From assembly GCF_000007345.1 (NCBI RefSeq), contig NC_003552.1, positions 2,852,001 through 2,916,000 of the forward strand: a stretch of DNA of 64,000 nucleotides, read 5' to 3'. Positions 37,306 to 45,862 of the stretch are shown piece after piece. The notes beneath the pieces are model-generated. The model did no database searches and was not told the DNA's origin. It worked only from the letters and a program-made list of their open reading frames with translations. Within the stretch, counting starts at the first letter, position 1, and each line of letters begins with the position of its first letter. The stretch is from Methanosarcina acetivorans C2A (GTDB taxonomy: Archaea; Halobacteriota; Methanosarcinia; Methanosarcinales; Methanosarcinaceae). The translations under genes were made by a program, and so were the position numbers.

Positions 37306-37362
37306 TAATCTGGATAAAGAACATAATTACTGGAATATTTATTGAAACGGGGGTCATTTGAG

Positions 37363-38310
37363 GTGGAATATCGCCATGTTAATACTTTAAGCCCTGGGGA
37401 TCCTTTCAGGGACTGGCTTGTTAAGAAAGTTACAGGATGTCGACTTCAGAATAAGGAATGTCTGGTTAACGTCTTCAAACATAATTCTTCCCACACTGTC
37501 TGCAAGTATCAGTTCGAGGGTGAAAACTTCAGCGTAATGGCAAAATTTTTTTCCGAACCTACCGGCCGATTGAAAGACTATAACCCCTACAAAGGTATGA
37601 TGAATGAATACAGGAACCTGAAGCATGCGGCTTCCATAATAAATGTTGCAAAGCCCCTTGCGGTACATAAAAAATACAACTGTGTTCTTGTAACCGAATA
37701 TATACCTGGAAAATCTTTGGGCTGGTACATAAAACGTGAAGAAAAACTCTATGAACGGCTTGCTGCCGTGGCGCATATGCTTCGACAGCTTCATGAAAAT
37801 ACGAAATCCTCTTACAATAAGGAAAAAGAATTCAAAAATTACCACGAGGTACTGGATCATCTAAAACTGGATCATGATACCAGGAAGACTTTCAATAAAT
37901 TGCTTGGAAAATGGTGGTATAGCTCTTTGCTCGATAGGGAGTACGGTTGTATGGTTCACAGGGACGTTACTCCTTCCAATTATATTTTTTATAAAGGTAA
38001 GCCCTACGCAATTGATTTTGAAAGCTCCTGGTTCCAGGCGCATCCTGTAAGAGATATCGGGATCCTTACTGCAGAACTTAAAAAAGAATTCGAATTGCAT
38101 AAAGGCGGAAGCTGGAGAGCCGAACCATATATAGGAAATTTTCTCTGGGAGTATAGCAGGGACGAGAAGGACTTCACCAGCATTACCGGCGTTTTGCCTT
38201 TTTTCATGAGTATAGGGTTACTTCGTTCGGCACGGATTCATAGGGGCGATAACAGAAACTACTTGATAAAAGAAGCATGCGAGTGCTTAAAGGCGATTAA
38301 CAGAAGTTAA
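37363..38310 (+). CDS. APH-like kinase, copy 2
   Basis: 315 residues from GTG 37363. Paralogue of the kinase at 32612 along the whole length. The catalytic loop is GCMVHRDVTPSNYIF (HRD with Asn, closer to the standard than the HND of copy 1), and the metal site is YAIDFESSW. Shared phrases include GDPFRDWLV, KLLGKWWYSSLLDRE and RAEPYIGNFLWEYSR. GTG 37363 is chosen because CGGGGG (37347-37352) lies about 10 bases before it; TTG 37342 lies ahead of that site. Substrate unknown. It is followed by the candidate RNA gene B. Confidence 0.78.
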   Translation: MEYRHVNTLSPGDPFRDWLVKKVTGCRLQNKECLVNVFKHNSSHTVCKYQFEGENFSVMAKFFSEPTGRLKDYNPYKGMMNEYRNLKHAASIINVAKPLAVHKKYNCVLVTEYIPGKSLGWYIKREEKLYERLAAVAHMLRQLHENTKSSYNKEKEFKNYHEVLDHLKLDHDTRKTFNKLLGKWWYSSLLDREYGCMVHRDVTPSNYIFYKGKPYAIDFESSWFQAHPVRDIGILTAELKKEFELHKGGSWRAEPYIGNFLWEYSRDEKDFTSITGVLPFFMSIGLLRSARIHRGDNRNYLIKEACECLKAINRS

Positions 38311-38426
38311 ATGATTCCAATATGCCGTTCTCATGGAGAAAAATAATATGTTGCAATATGATTTGCGGAGAAACAATTCAACAACGTAAACCCTCTACCT
38401 TTATGTTTGCTCTTTAGTTCTGGTAG

Positions 38427-38625
38427 TACTATTTAGAATATGTTCAATAGATATATATAAGCCCATGTCTATTAATTAAGTGAAGGTCATACTCGTGACC
38501 TCTCCGAACAAATCCTGTGTAAAGTGGCTTAATGAGTATAAGTCTGAAGTGCGAAAGCATAAACCTCTGGACCTACAGTCTCTCCAGGCTGCAGTCACTA
38601 CTCCTGCAGCCTAAAACCCATTTTT
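38427..38625 (+). ncRNA. Candidate small RNA gene, family copy B
   Basis: Upstream block TACTATTTAGAATA (38427-38440), TATA box ATATATATA (38451-38459), hairpin 1 GGTCA (38485-38489) with TGACC (38496-38500), the conserved GAAGTGCGAAAGCAT middle, hairpin 2 AGGCTGCAG (38586-38594) with CTGCAGCCT (38604-38612, perfect) and T5 at 38621-38625. Predicted transcript from about 38478. A further 150 bases downstream are also related to the region behind copy C. Confidence 0.65.
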
Positions 38626-38775
38626 GATGCTTTCTGTAAATGGCAAGCGCTATGTCTGTTTCATAATATGTTGAAAAGACGGTCTATGTTGTTTGCTTTT
38701 ATCTGACCGCTTTCCTCTGTGATGGAAGATCCTGAATTAGTCTTTGCGATTTGTTGCAGGTTGCATAAACAAAAA
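38626..38775 (+). repeat. Extended homology behind RNA copy B (shared with copy C)
   Basis: ATGTCTGTTT (38653), GATCCTGAATTAGTCTTTGC (38728), GATTTGTTGCAG and AAACAAA recur in the same order at 42815-42962 behind copy C. It ends shortly before the histidine kinase gene. No frame is open. Confidence 0.6.
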
Positions 38776-38872
38776 ACTATTTTCAAACTTTCCATAAAAA
38801 TGTTAGGAAGAAAATCTTTCGGACAAGAAATGAAAAGATACCTTTTACTTCTAACTGATTTATTGTAGAAAT

Positions 38873-41050
38873 TTACTTCCTGTCATAATTTTTCAGGGGA
38901 ATCATGCAGATAAATTCGCTGCCTATTCCGGGTTGGCTGAAGACACAGATCTCTCCTCCCATGAGTTGTACCATCTGGTCCACCAGGGCAAGCCCGAGTC
39001 CCGTCCCTTCGTATTGTCTGGTAGAAAAAGAATCAACCTGTACAAAAGGATGAAAAATTTTCATAAGATCTTCTTCAGTGATTCCAATTCCTGTATCTTT
39101 TACGGAGAGCTGGAGCATGTCTCCGTTTTTTCTGGCACTTACTTTTACAAAGCCGCCTTCTTCTGTGAACTTGATTGCATTGCTTACCAGGTTATAGAGA
39201 ACCTGTACAAACTTCCCCTCATCTGAATAGATGGTTGTAATCCCGTCTCCGATTTCAAACTCAATCCTTATTTTTTTCTTTGAAAAAACCGGGAAAAGAA
39301 TGTCTTTGATTTCGTCAAATTTTTCCTTAACAGAGAACTCCGTGCATTTGAATTCCATTTTTCCGGCTTCGATTTTCGATAGGTCGAGGATTTCGTTTAT
39401 CAGCTTGAGAAGATGTTTTCCGCTGGTGGAAATGTTGCCTACGAACCTCTTTTGCTTTTTATTGAGGGGACCAAAACCCTCCTCATTCAATATGTCGGCA
39501 AAACCTATTACTGCATTGAGAGGAGTCCGGAGTTCATGACTCATGTTTGACAGGAACTCACTCTTGCTTCTATTTGAATTTTCGGCCAGGATTTTTGCCT
39601 GAAGCATTTTTTCTTCGGATTTTTTGACCTCCGTAATGTCAAGGATTGACTCTATGGTTCCGATAAGCTTTCCATCTCTGTCCCTGACCGAACCAATAGT
39701 TACAGACCAGATCTCTCCAGTCCAGCTGTCTTTATCGCTTACATTGATTTCAAAAGATTGGGTTTTTCCGTTATTCAGAGCTTTTCTAACGAATGGGGCC
39801 AGAATAGGATTTTTATCGCCCCAGAGCTCGTGGTGTGTCCGGCCTGTGATCGCTTCAGTTTTCTCTCCGAAATATTCGCTTACCTTGTTATTTGTCCAGG
39901 CAATCTTGAGCTCGGAATCAAGGTAAATTAGAACTTCTATAAGGGAATTCAGAAGAGCATGCTTTTCACTTTCCCTGTGCATGACTTCCTTTTGGGAAAG
40001 CTCCAGGTCCTGAAGCATGCTGTTTATCCCTCCAGAGAGCCGGATAAACTCGTCTCCTCCCTTGATTTCCAGCCTCTTTGAGAGGTTATTCTCTTCTCCG
40101 ATGTCAGTAACGAATCTTTCGATTTCTGTTAGGTTAGAAATGATGAGACGTTTAAGCAGGTAATTTGTTGCGATTGCCACGATAATGCATGCCAGGCTGA
40201 AGATTATTATGAAGAAAACCAGGTTGTGTTTCCCCTGGGCATAAAGGGTTCTTGGAGAATTTACTTTTATGAGAATTCCTGGCTCTTCTTCGAGGTCATT
40301 TAGACGGATATAACCAGCAATCCATTTTTCGTCTATTACTTCTATGTGCTGTCCGTCTATCTCAGTGTCCGGGTTCCTAGATGGTAAATCTTCAAAGTAA
40401 GAAGCAGGTTCAGATCCCAAAATCTCCACATCCTCAAGTGTTATTTGGATTCCCTGAATTCCGGCAATTTCATTCAAAAAGGATTCTGTGACATACCTGC
40501 CCATGATAAGGGTTCCCCCAACGGGTCCGGAATCCGTACTCGTAAGTATAGGCCTGGAACTGATAATAAGGGGACCGTTTCCAGTCCGAATTAGCCCGCT
40601 TTTCTGATCCCCGGGGTGCAGGGCAAGCAGGCTTCCGTTCTCGTGGACTACTCTCCGGAGTTCAGAGGGTATTTGAAGTGTTTCTCCTGTTTCGGGATCT
40701 ATAACTTTCTCATAAACAATTTCCCCTGAATTGTTCACATAGAGCACGAGGTTGATTCCTGCTTCAGAAAATATCTCATCCGTAAGGTAAGAATTTATAT
40801 ATGTTTGACTTCCGTTTTCCATAAACTCGAAGGTTTTATCCCATGAAGCCCAATCATGGTTAAGGGAGGATATCCTTGAAACTTCACTCTGAAAGTTGCT
40901 TTCTACAAGCTCAAGCTTTTCACTGATATCCTGTTCCTCCAGATCCAGGTAACCTGATAGCAGGATGGTTCTGGAAGCGCCTCCGGAAATAGCAATCAAG
41001 GATGCAAATATAAGGCAAATTATGATTAAGGTTTTATCACTAACATTCAT
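38873..41050 (-). CDS. Membrane sensor histidine kinase (CHASE4-HAMP-PAS-HisKA-HATPase)
   Basis: 725 residues. TM helix 1 at about 8-30, an external CHASE4-type domain (about 50-265, with HDWASWDKTFEF), TM helix 2 (about 278-298), HAMP (about 300-350), PAS (about 365-480), HisKA with the phospho-acceptor His in SNMSHELRTPLNAV (about 500-513), and HATPase_c with N box NLVSNAIKF, G1 DTGIGI and G2 GTGLGLAL. All catalytic boxes are intact. No receiver domain is attached and no response regulator gene is next to it. ATG 41050 is preceded by a long leader toward pstS. CHASE4 senses an unknown extracellular signal. The placement beside PstS and polyphosphate genes suggests, but does not show, a link to phosphate status. 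Confidence 0.9.
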   Translation of the reverse strand: MNVSDKTLIIICLIFASLIAISGGASRTILLSGYLDLEEQDISEKLELVESNFQSEVSRISSLNHDWASWDKTFEFMENGSQTYINSYLTDEIFSEAGINLVLYVNNSGEIVYEKVIDPETGETLQIPSELRRVVHENGSLLALHPGDQKSGLIRTGNGPLIISSRPILTSTDSGPVGGTLIMGRYVTESFLNEIAGIQGIQITLEDVEILGSEPASYFEDLPSRNPDTEIDGQHIEVIDEKWIAGYIRLNDLEEEPGILIKVNSPRTLYAQGKHNLVFFIIIFSLACIIVAIATNYLLKRLIISNLTEIERFVTDIGEENNLSKRLEIKGGDEFIRLSGGINSMLQDLELSQKEVMHRESEKHALLNSLIEVLIYLDSELKIAWTNNKVSEYFGEKTEAITGRTHHELWGDKNPILAPFVRKALNNGKTQSFEINVSDKDSWTGEIWSVTIGSVRDRDGKLIGTIESILDITEVKKSEEKMLQAKILAENSNRSKSEFLSNMSHELRTPLNAVIGFADILNEEGFGPLNKKQKRFVGNISTSGKHLLKLINEILDLSKIEAGKMEFKCTEFSVKEKFDEIKDILFPVFSKKKIRIEFEIGDGITTIYSDEGKFVQVLYNLVSNAIKFTEEGGFVKVSARKNGDMLQLSVKDTGIGITEEDLMKIFHPFVQVDSFSTRQYEGTGLGLALVDQMVQLMGGEICVFSQPGIGSEFICMIPLKNYDRK

Positions 41051-41205
41051 AATTACAGCTCAAAAATCCCAGTGTAAAGCTTAATACTCAATGCTAATTT
41101 TTTCGGGTGGAGAGGCTGTCTTTTCTCAGAGCAGATTCTTCTCTCGGGACAAAATCTCAGTTTGTAAAGATATTTTTTCATAAAATGTCGCGTAAAGCTC
41201 ACCTT

Positions 41206-42222
41206 TCAGTTAATTTCCCTGATTGAAAAGTACCCACATTCCTTGAAAATGTAGACCGAATCTTGAGACCTGGCAAAATCGATAAACGCCTGTTCGAGAG
41301 AGTCGGGTTTTCCTTTGGTAAGGTAGTTCAGAGACCTTGTGAGAGTAGAGTTTTCGGATGGAAACGGCTTTGCAGTGCCCGCAAGAGCGGCTTTTATGCT
41401 TTTATCCGTTATCTCTGTATTTTTGTAAGACTCTATCCCGGCAATGGAGACCTTCTTACTCCTTTCCGCAAAACCAAAATCAACAAAAGCGATGGAATTG
41501 GAAGTATTTTCAACGGCTGCAAGCACTCCATCATTTCCCAGTCTGCCCTCAGCTCCGTATCCGTCAAGGTTTTTTCCAAGTCCGAGGTAGCTTGCAAAAG
41601 TTTCTTCAGTACCGCTTTCATCTGATCTCTGGAATACCTGAAAACTGGTGCCAGTCTTGTTTACGTGGATTTCCCCATTTTTTTCGTCGAGAACAAGATC
41701 AACTTGACCATCGGAATCGCTAAAAGCCTTAATAAGCTCATTTTTGTCCGTGAAATCGCCCTCTATCCCGTTCAGGATCACCACGACAGCACTCTCCCCT
41801 ATTTTGTGGGTCTGGAGGTCAGGATATTTCAGGAGTTCTTCATCGGTTACAGCTCTTGAAGCCGAACCTATGTTTACAATTCCTGTACCAGCAGATGAAA
41901 TCCCTGCCCCTGACCCTCCTCCGGTTACGCTTACAATGCAGTTTTCATGGGTTTCCATAAAAGCTTCTGCCAGGAGGTCCGACACAGGCTTTACTGTAGT
42001 ACTGCCTGAAAGAGTAAGTTCGGAATAAGGAAGAAGTTCAGCTTCCGTAGATTCCGTAAGATCTGTTTCTTCAACTGGATAAAAAAAAGAAAAAGGATCT
42101 TCAACCATCCCGATGGCTGCAAATGCTGCGACAACTACGATCAGAAGAGCTATCACCGCTACAGGAAAAGAGTCTGCTTTTAAACAGGCAGAAATCTTTT
42201 TAGGTGAGTTATCGGGGTTCAT
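41206..42222 (-). CDS. pstS: Phosphate-binding protein PstS-like, membrane-anchored
   Basis: 338 residues. One N-terminal transmembrane helix (PVAVIALLIVVVAAFAAIG, about 25-43) without a lipobox serves as anchor or uncleaved signal. The periplasmic-binding domain shows the phosphate-site loops LTLSGSTTVKPVSD (about 70-83), VTGGGSGAGISS (about 99-110) and RSDESGTEETF (about 200-210). It binds phosphate outside the cell for the Pst ABC transporter. The pstCAB genes are not adjacent, so it may be an orphan receptor or serve a transporter elsewhere. It lies upstream of, and in the same direction as, the histidine kinase, with 155 bases between them. Confidence 0.85.
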   Translation of the reverse strand: MNPDNSPKKISACLKADSFPVAVIALLIVVVAAFAAIGMVEDPFSFFYPVEETDLTESTEAELLPYSELTLSGSTTVKPVSDLLAEAFMETHENCIVSVTGGGSGAGISSAGTGIVNIGSASRAVTDEELLKYPDLQTHKIGESAVVVILNGIEGDFTDKNELIKAFSDSDGQVDLVLDEKNGEIHVNKTGTSFQVFQRSDESGTEETFASYLGLGKNLDGYGAEGRLGNDGVLAAVENTSNSIAFVDFGFAERSKKVSIAGIESYKNTEITDKSIKAALAGTAKPFPSENSTLTRSLNYLTKGKPDSLEQAFIDFARSQDSVYIFKECGYFSIREIN

Positions 42223-42590
42223 GTTTTTGACTCCATTTTTTATGGGGTTTCAAAGAAAAATATATTTTTTTCTTGAAAAGTATTTTTTCCTATACTTTTA
42301 AGAGAACCTATTTAATATTTCCAGCGATATGATTATCTTTTCGTGTCAGACAGAGATTTTTCATATTTATTGTAATGTGACTTTTGTTTACATCAAAGAG
42401 ATTTTTATACATAGCATGATTAGTATATATAGTGTTTAAGAAATTTCTTCTTATATAATCTTTAGGTGATCCATTAATATTCGGTTTATATTAGTGCAGA
42501 TCTGTATGGTACCTCGATGAATGACACAGATGTATAGTAATGCCTATTCTATCAGATTCACCTGAAAAATTACTTTTTAGCTCTAAATTG
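42223..42590. other. Non-coding region between pstS and RNA copy C
   Basis: Contains the pstS promoter (reading left). No gene or repeat was recognised. Confidence 0.35.
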
Positions 42591-42790
42591 TACTATATAG
42601 AATACCTGCGAAAGATATATATGTCCCATATATACTAATGAGTGTCGGTCAGATCCGTGACTGCTCTGCTTGGGATATCAGTTGGGCGGAGAGTAGTCAT
42701 GTATTTGAATGTGAGAGTCCCCACAGCTCTTCAATCATACCAGCGCTTCTGGGCTACAGGTACAACTCCCGCACAGTCTGGATTTTATAT
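42591..42790 (+). ncRNA. Candidate small RNA gene, family copy C
   Basis: TACTATATAGAATACC (42591-42606), CGAAAGATATATAT (TATA box, about 42609-42622), hairpin 1 GGTCA (42647-42651) with TGACT (42658-42662), the GAATGTGAGAG middle, then GGGCTACAGG (42751-42760) opposite CCCGCACAGTCTGG and a TTTT run (42783-42786). Hairpin 2 is clearly weaker here than in B, D and E, so this copy may be decaying. Frames that read through it (42638-42967) are not genes. Confidence 0.55.
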
Positions 42791-43197
42791 TCTATACTTT
42801 CCGCAGGCAAACATCATGTCTGTTTTTCAGGACTATACATTATATGTCCCGATCTGTTTACTGAAGCAGCCGATGCTTTTTTGTTTTTGTCTGGTTTCCA
42901 ACATTTTTGGCTACAAGATCCAGAATCAGTCCTTGTGATTAGTTGCAGCTACACAAACAAACGATAAATTTAAAAAAAGGTTTGTGGAAGTCATATTTTT
43001 TTGTCAGACTATAATAGTGCTTCAGGCTCTTTCCTTTGAGTTCCATCCATTCTCTTTTCCAACCGGAAAACAATCATGGAAAATTCTGGTTAGCAAGAAC
43101 AGGGAGTTTTGGGATTAACTCTTTAACAGAAGTGCGGATATAATAAGAAATGACATATTTTTTATTATAATCTGTGCTGTAATATTGTGGGAGAAAC
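42791..43197 (+). repeat. Extended homology behind RNA copy C and leader of the CYTH-CHAD gene
   Basis: 42795-42962 matches the region behind copy B (ATGTCTGTTT, GATCCAGAATCAGTCCTTGT, TTGCAG, AAACAAA). TACTTTCCGCAGGCAAAC (about 42795) is also seen behind copy D. The rest is the leader of the gene at 43198. Confidence 0.5.
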
Positions 43198-45783
43198 ATG
43201 GAAATCGAATCAAAGTTTCTGGTACTGGATGAAGCAGACATTCAAAATCTTGAAACGCTATCGCAACTGGGAGACTATTCTCTTTCCGAAGGTACGGTAC
43301 AGGTTATCGAAGATATCTTCCTGGACACGACAAAAATGGTTTTAATGTCCGAGGGTTATTTTCTGCGGCTACGGAAAGAGACCGGAAAAAAAGGTCAGTG
43401 GTTGACCATCAAGAGCCTTGGAGGATTCGAAGCCGGGGTGCACAAGAGAGAGGAATATGTCAGTTTCCTACCGGAAGAGGGCTCTGTCCTTGAATGCCCG
43501 GATATCAAGATCAGGAACAGAATTTTTGAACTTAGTTCCGGTTTTGACCTGATCCCTGTAATGAAACTTAAACAAAAAAGGCTTGTACGCCAGGTAAAAC
43601 TGGGAGAAACGCAGGTAGCTGAATTATCTCTTGACCGTGTGAGCCTCAAAAGTGAAACAAAGGAAAAGTTGTACAGTGAACTTGAAATCGAATTGAAAGC
43701 TGAAGGAACCCTTCAAGATTTACAAGCTATTACGGAATACCTGCTGGAAAATTACAACCTTGGAGAAAATCCTTTTTCCAAATTCGAAAGAGCTATTTTC
43801 TTCAAAAATAATTTTCCTGAAAAAACCCTTTTGAACTTCAGGGAAAGAGCTTTTTGCATGCAGCTTGAAGACCAGGAAAATGTTTATGGAAAGCAGGCTA
43901 GAATTCTTCTCTCACTTGATAAGGGTTTGAATACATCGGAATTGAGTCTTTTCCTTAAAGTCCCGGAATCAGAGATCGAAACCCTGCGCTCCGGATTTGA
44001 AAAAGAAAGACTTGCCGTTTTCCCTTTTAGCTCTGAAATTAATGCGTCCGGAGAGTTTCACTTTCAGGCTGGGCACTGTGCTCCTGACAAAAACGGGGAA
44101 AATATCAGCTTTGAAAAGGGGTGGACTCTTGAAACTCTTTTTGAGCTCTATGGAGTAAATAAAACCAGGGCAGAAAAGATCAGGGATAACACACTCATAC
44201 TTTTTGATGGACTTTTCCCTTATCACAGGTTAGGGAAGGAAGAACGAGAAATGCTGAGTTTTGCAGCTCTACTTCAGGACATCGGAACTTCTGTTTCTCC
44301 AGAAGAAAAATTCAAGATGGGAAAGGAAATTCTCCTGACCCACCCTCTGAAAGGTTTAAAGCTCCACGAACTCAGGATGCTTGCTCTAATTATGGAACTT
44401 CAGTCCCCCGGAATCAGCGTGAAGAATCTGTCTTCAGCCTTTGAAGAATCGCATATTGCGCTGCCTCCAGAAATCAAGAACAAAGCCTTAATTCTCGCAT
44501 CGTTTATCCGGATTGCGGATCTCCTTAAAAAAGGAGATTTGAAGTTCCTGCCAGGCAGGATCAGGCAGATAGAAGGGGCAGTTGAAGTAGAAATTTTCGG
44601 GCAAGATGCGGATAAAGCTGTAAAAAGAGCAGAAAAAAGAAGCGAACTCTGGGAATACCTTTTTGGTACAAAACTCCTCTTCACACCAGGCAAAGAGACG
44701 AATGAAGCTGAAATTATTAACAAAAAGGTAGAAGAATCCGGAGAGGCCAAAGGGAAGGAGGAAAGTAAAAAAGAGAACAAGGGCCTGAAATTCGTAGTCA
44801 GACCCGAAAACTCCATGGCTATGGTAGCTCAGAAAGTTTTTTCCCAGCAGTTTGCAAGAATGCTTGCCCATGAGAAAGGAACACGAAAGGGAGAGGATAT
44901 AGAAGAACTCCACGATATGAGAGTTTCAATCCGCAGAATGAGGGCTGCTGCAAAGGTCTTTGAAGCGTACCTGGATTCCAAAAAGCTTGGACCTCACCTG
45001 AAAGGACTTAAAAGTACCCTTGGAGCACTCGGGGATGTAAGGGATCTGGACGTTTTTAGAGAAAAAGCTGAAGGGTATCTGAAAAAACTGCCTCCTGAGA
45101 AGGAACATGACCTTGATCCCTTATTTGCCGTACTTGCCGAAGAGAGAGAAAAATCCCGGAAAAACATGCTTATCTACCTGGAAAGCGAGAAGTACTCCAG
45201 TTTCAAAAAAGAGTTCTCAGAAGATCTTGCCGATTACGAATTTTGGGCTCTGCCAGCTACAACCAAAAAACATGATGCTTTGCCGCATAGAATAAGGGAT
45301 GTGCTTCCTTCTATTCTTTATGCCCGTTTTGCAGACATCAGTGCCTATTCCGAATGGGTCGAAGGACCACATGTCTATGTGGAGAGGTTACACAGGCTCA
45401 GGATTGCAGCCAAAGGGCTCCGCTACACACTTGAGTTCTTTGGAGAGGTGCTGGGGAAAGAAGTAGAACCAATGATAGAGGAATTCAAAGCCCTGCAGAA
45501 CCACCTTGGAGACCTGCACGACGCCGTGCTTGCAATCGACCTGCTTGATAATTATCTGCAGACCGGAGAATGGGGCCTTTCAGAAGGGAGAAAAAATTTT
45601 GGAGAAAAGGGAATACCCAAAGGCTTGAAAGGGGTAGAAGCTTACAGAGTGTACAGAGAAGAAGAACTCCAGACTCTACTCGACACCTTCCCGGAAGCCT
45701 GGGCAAAAGTCCAGAGCGAGGAGTTTAGACAGAGAATTGGAAACGCAATCAATAACATGTATAAAGCGGCCACATCTTCATGA
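43198..45783 (+). CDS. CYTH - degenerate HD-like - CHAD fusion protein
   Basis: 861 residues. CYTH domain at 1-205: ExExK signature in MEIESKF and paired acidic strands ELEIELKAE, the fold of triphosphate/polyphosphate-handling enzymes. A short winged-helix-like part follows (about 215-290), then an HD-like helical domain (about 305-500) resembling the C-terminal domain of the Ppx protein encoded at 45863. The expected catalytic HD is QD (LLQDIG), so it is probably inactive. CHAD domain at about 555-855: conserved ELHDMRVSIRRMRAAAKVF and RLRIAAKGLRYTLEFFGEVL, basic helices that bind polyphosphate. The whole protein should bind and possibly hydrolyse polyphosphate or inorganic triphosphate. 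GGGAG lies 7 bases upstream of ATG 43198. Convergent with ppx. Confidence 0.85.
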   Translation: MEIESKFLVLDEADIQNLETLSQLGDYSLSEGTVQVIEDIFLDTTKMVLMSEGYFLRLRKETGKKGQWLTIKSLGGFEAGVHKREEYVSFLPEEGSVLECPDIKIRNRIFELSSGFDLIPVMKLKQKRLVRQVKLGETQVAELSLDRVSLKSETKEKLYSELEIELKAEGTLQDLQAITEYLLENYNLGENPFSKFERAIFFKNNFPEKTLLNFRERAFCMQLEDQENVYGKQARILLSLDKGLNTSELSLFLKVPESEIETLRSGFEKERLAVFPFSSEINASGEFHFQAGHCAPDKNGENISFEKGWTLETLFELYGVNKTRAEKIRDNTLILFDGLFPYHRLGKEEREMLSFAALLQDIGTSVSPEEKFKMGKEILLTHPLKGLKLHELRMLALIMELQSPGISVKNLSSAFEESHIALPPEIKNKALILASFIRIADLLKKGDLKFLPGRIRQIEGAVEVEIFGQDADKAVKRAEKRSELWEYLFGTKLLFTPGKETNEAEIINKKVEESGEAKGKEESKKENKGLKFVVRPENSMAMVAQKVFSQQFARMLAHEKGTRKGEDIEELHDMRVSIRRMRAAAKVFEAYLDSKKLGPHLKGLKSTLGALGDVRDLDVFREKAEGYLKKLPPEKEHDLDPLFAVLAEEREKSRKNMLIYLESEKYSSFKKEFSEDLADYEFWALPATTKKHDALPHRIRDVLPSILYARFADISAYSEWVEGPHVYVERLHRLRIAAKGLRYTLEFFGEVLGKEVEPMIEEFKALQNHLGDLHDAVLAIDLLDNYLQTGEWGLSEGRKNFGEKGIPKGLKGVEAYRVYREEELQTLLDTFPEAWAKVQSEEFRQRIGNAINNMYKAATSS

Positions 45784-45862
45784 AGGAAAGTATGAATTAT
45801 TTAACTTAAATTGATTGAAAGATTTTTCATAGCATTTTCAGTCTCAGGTAATTTCCTCAAAT

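Noticed and set aside
42638-42967. Two overlapping frames of about 100 codons
   Set aside because: They run through the structured RNA element C and its tail; no ribosome binding site, and the other copies do not keep the frames open.
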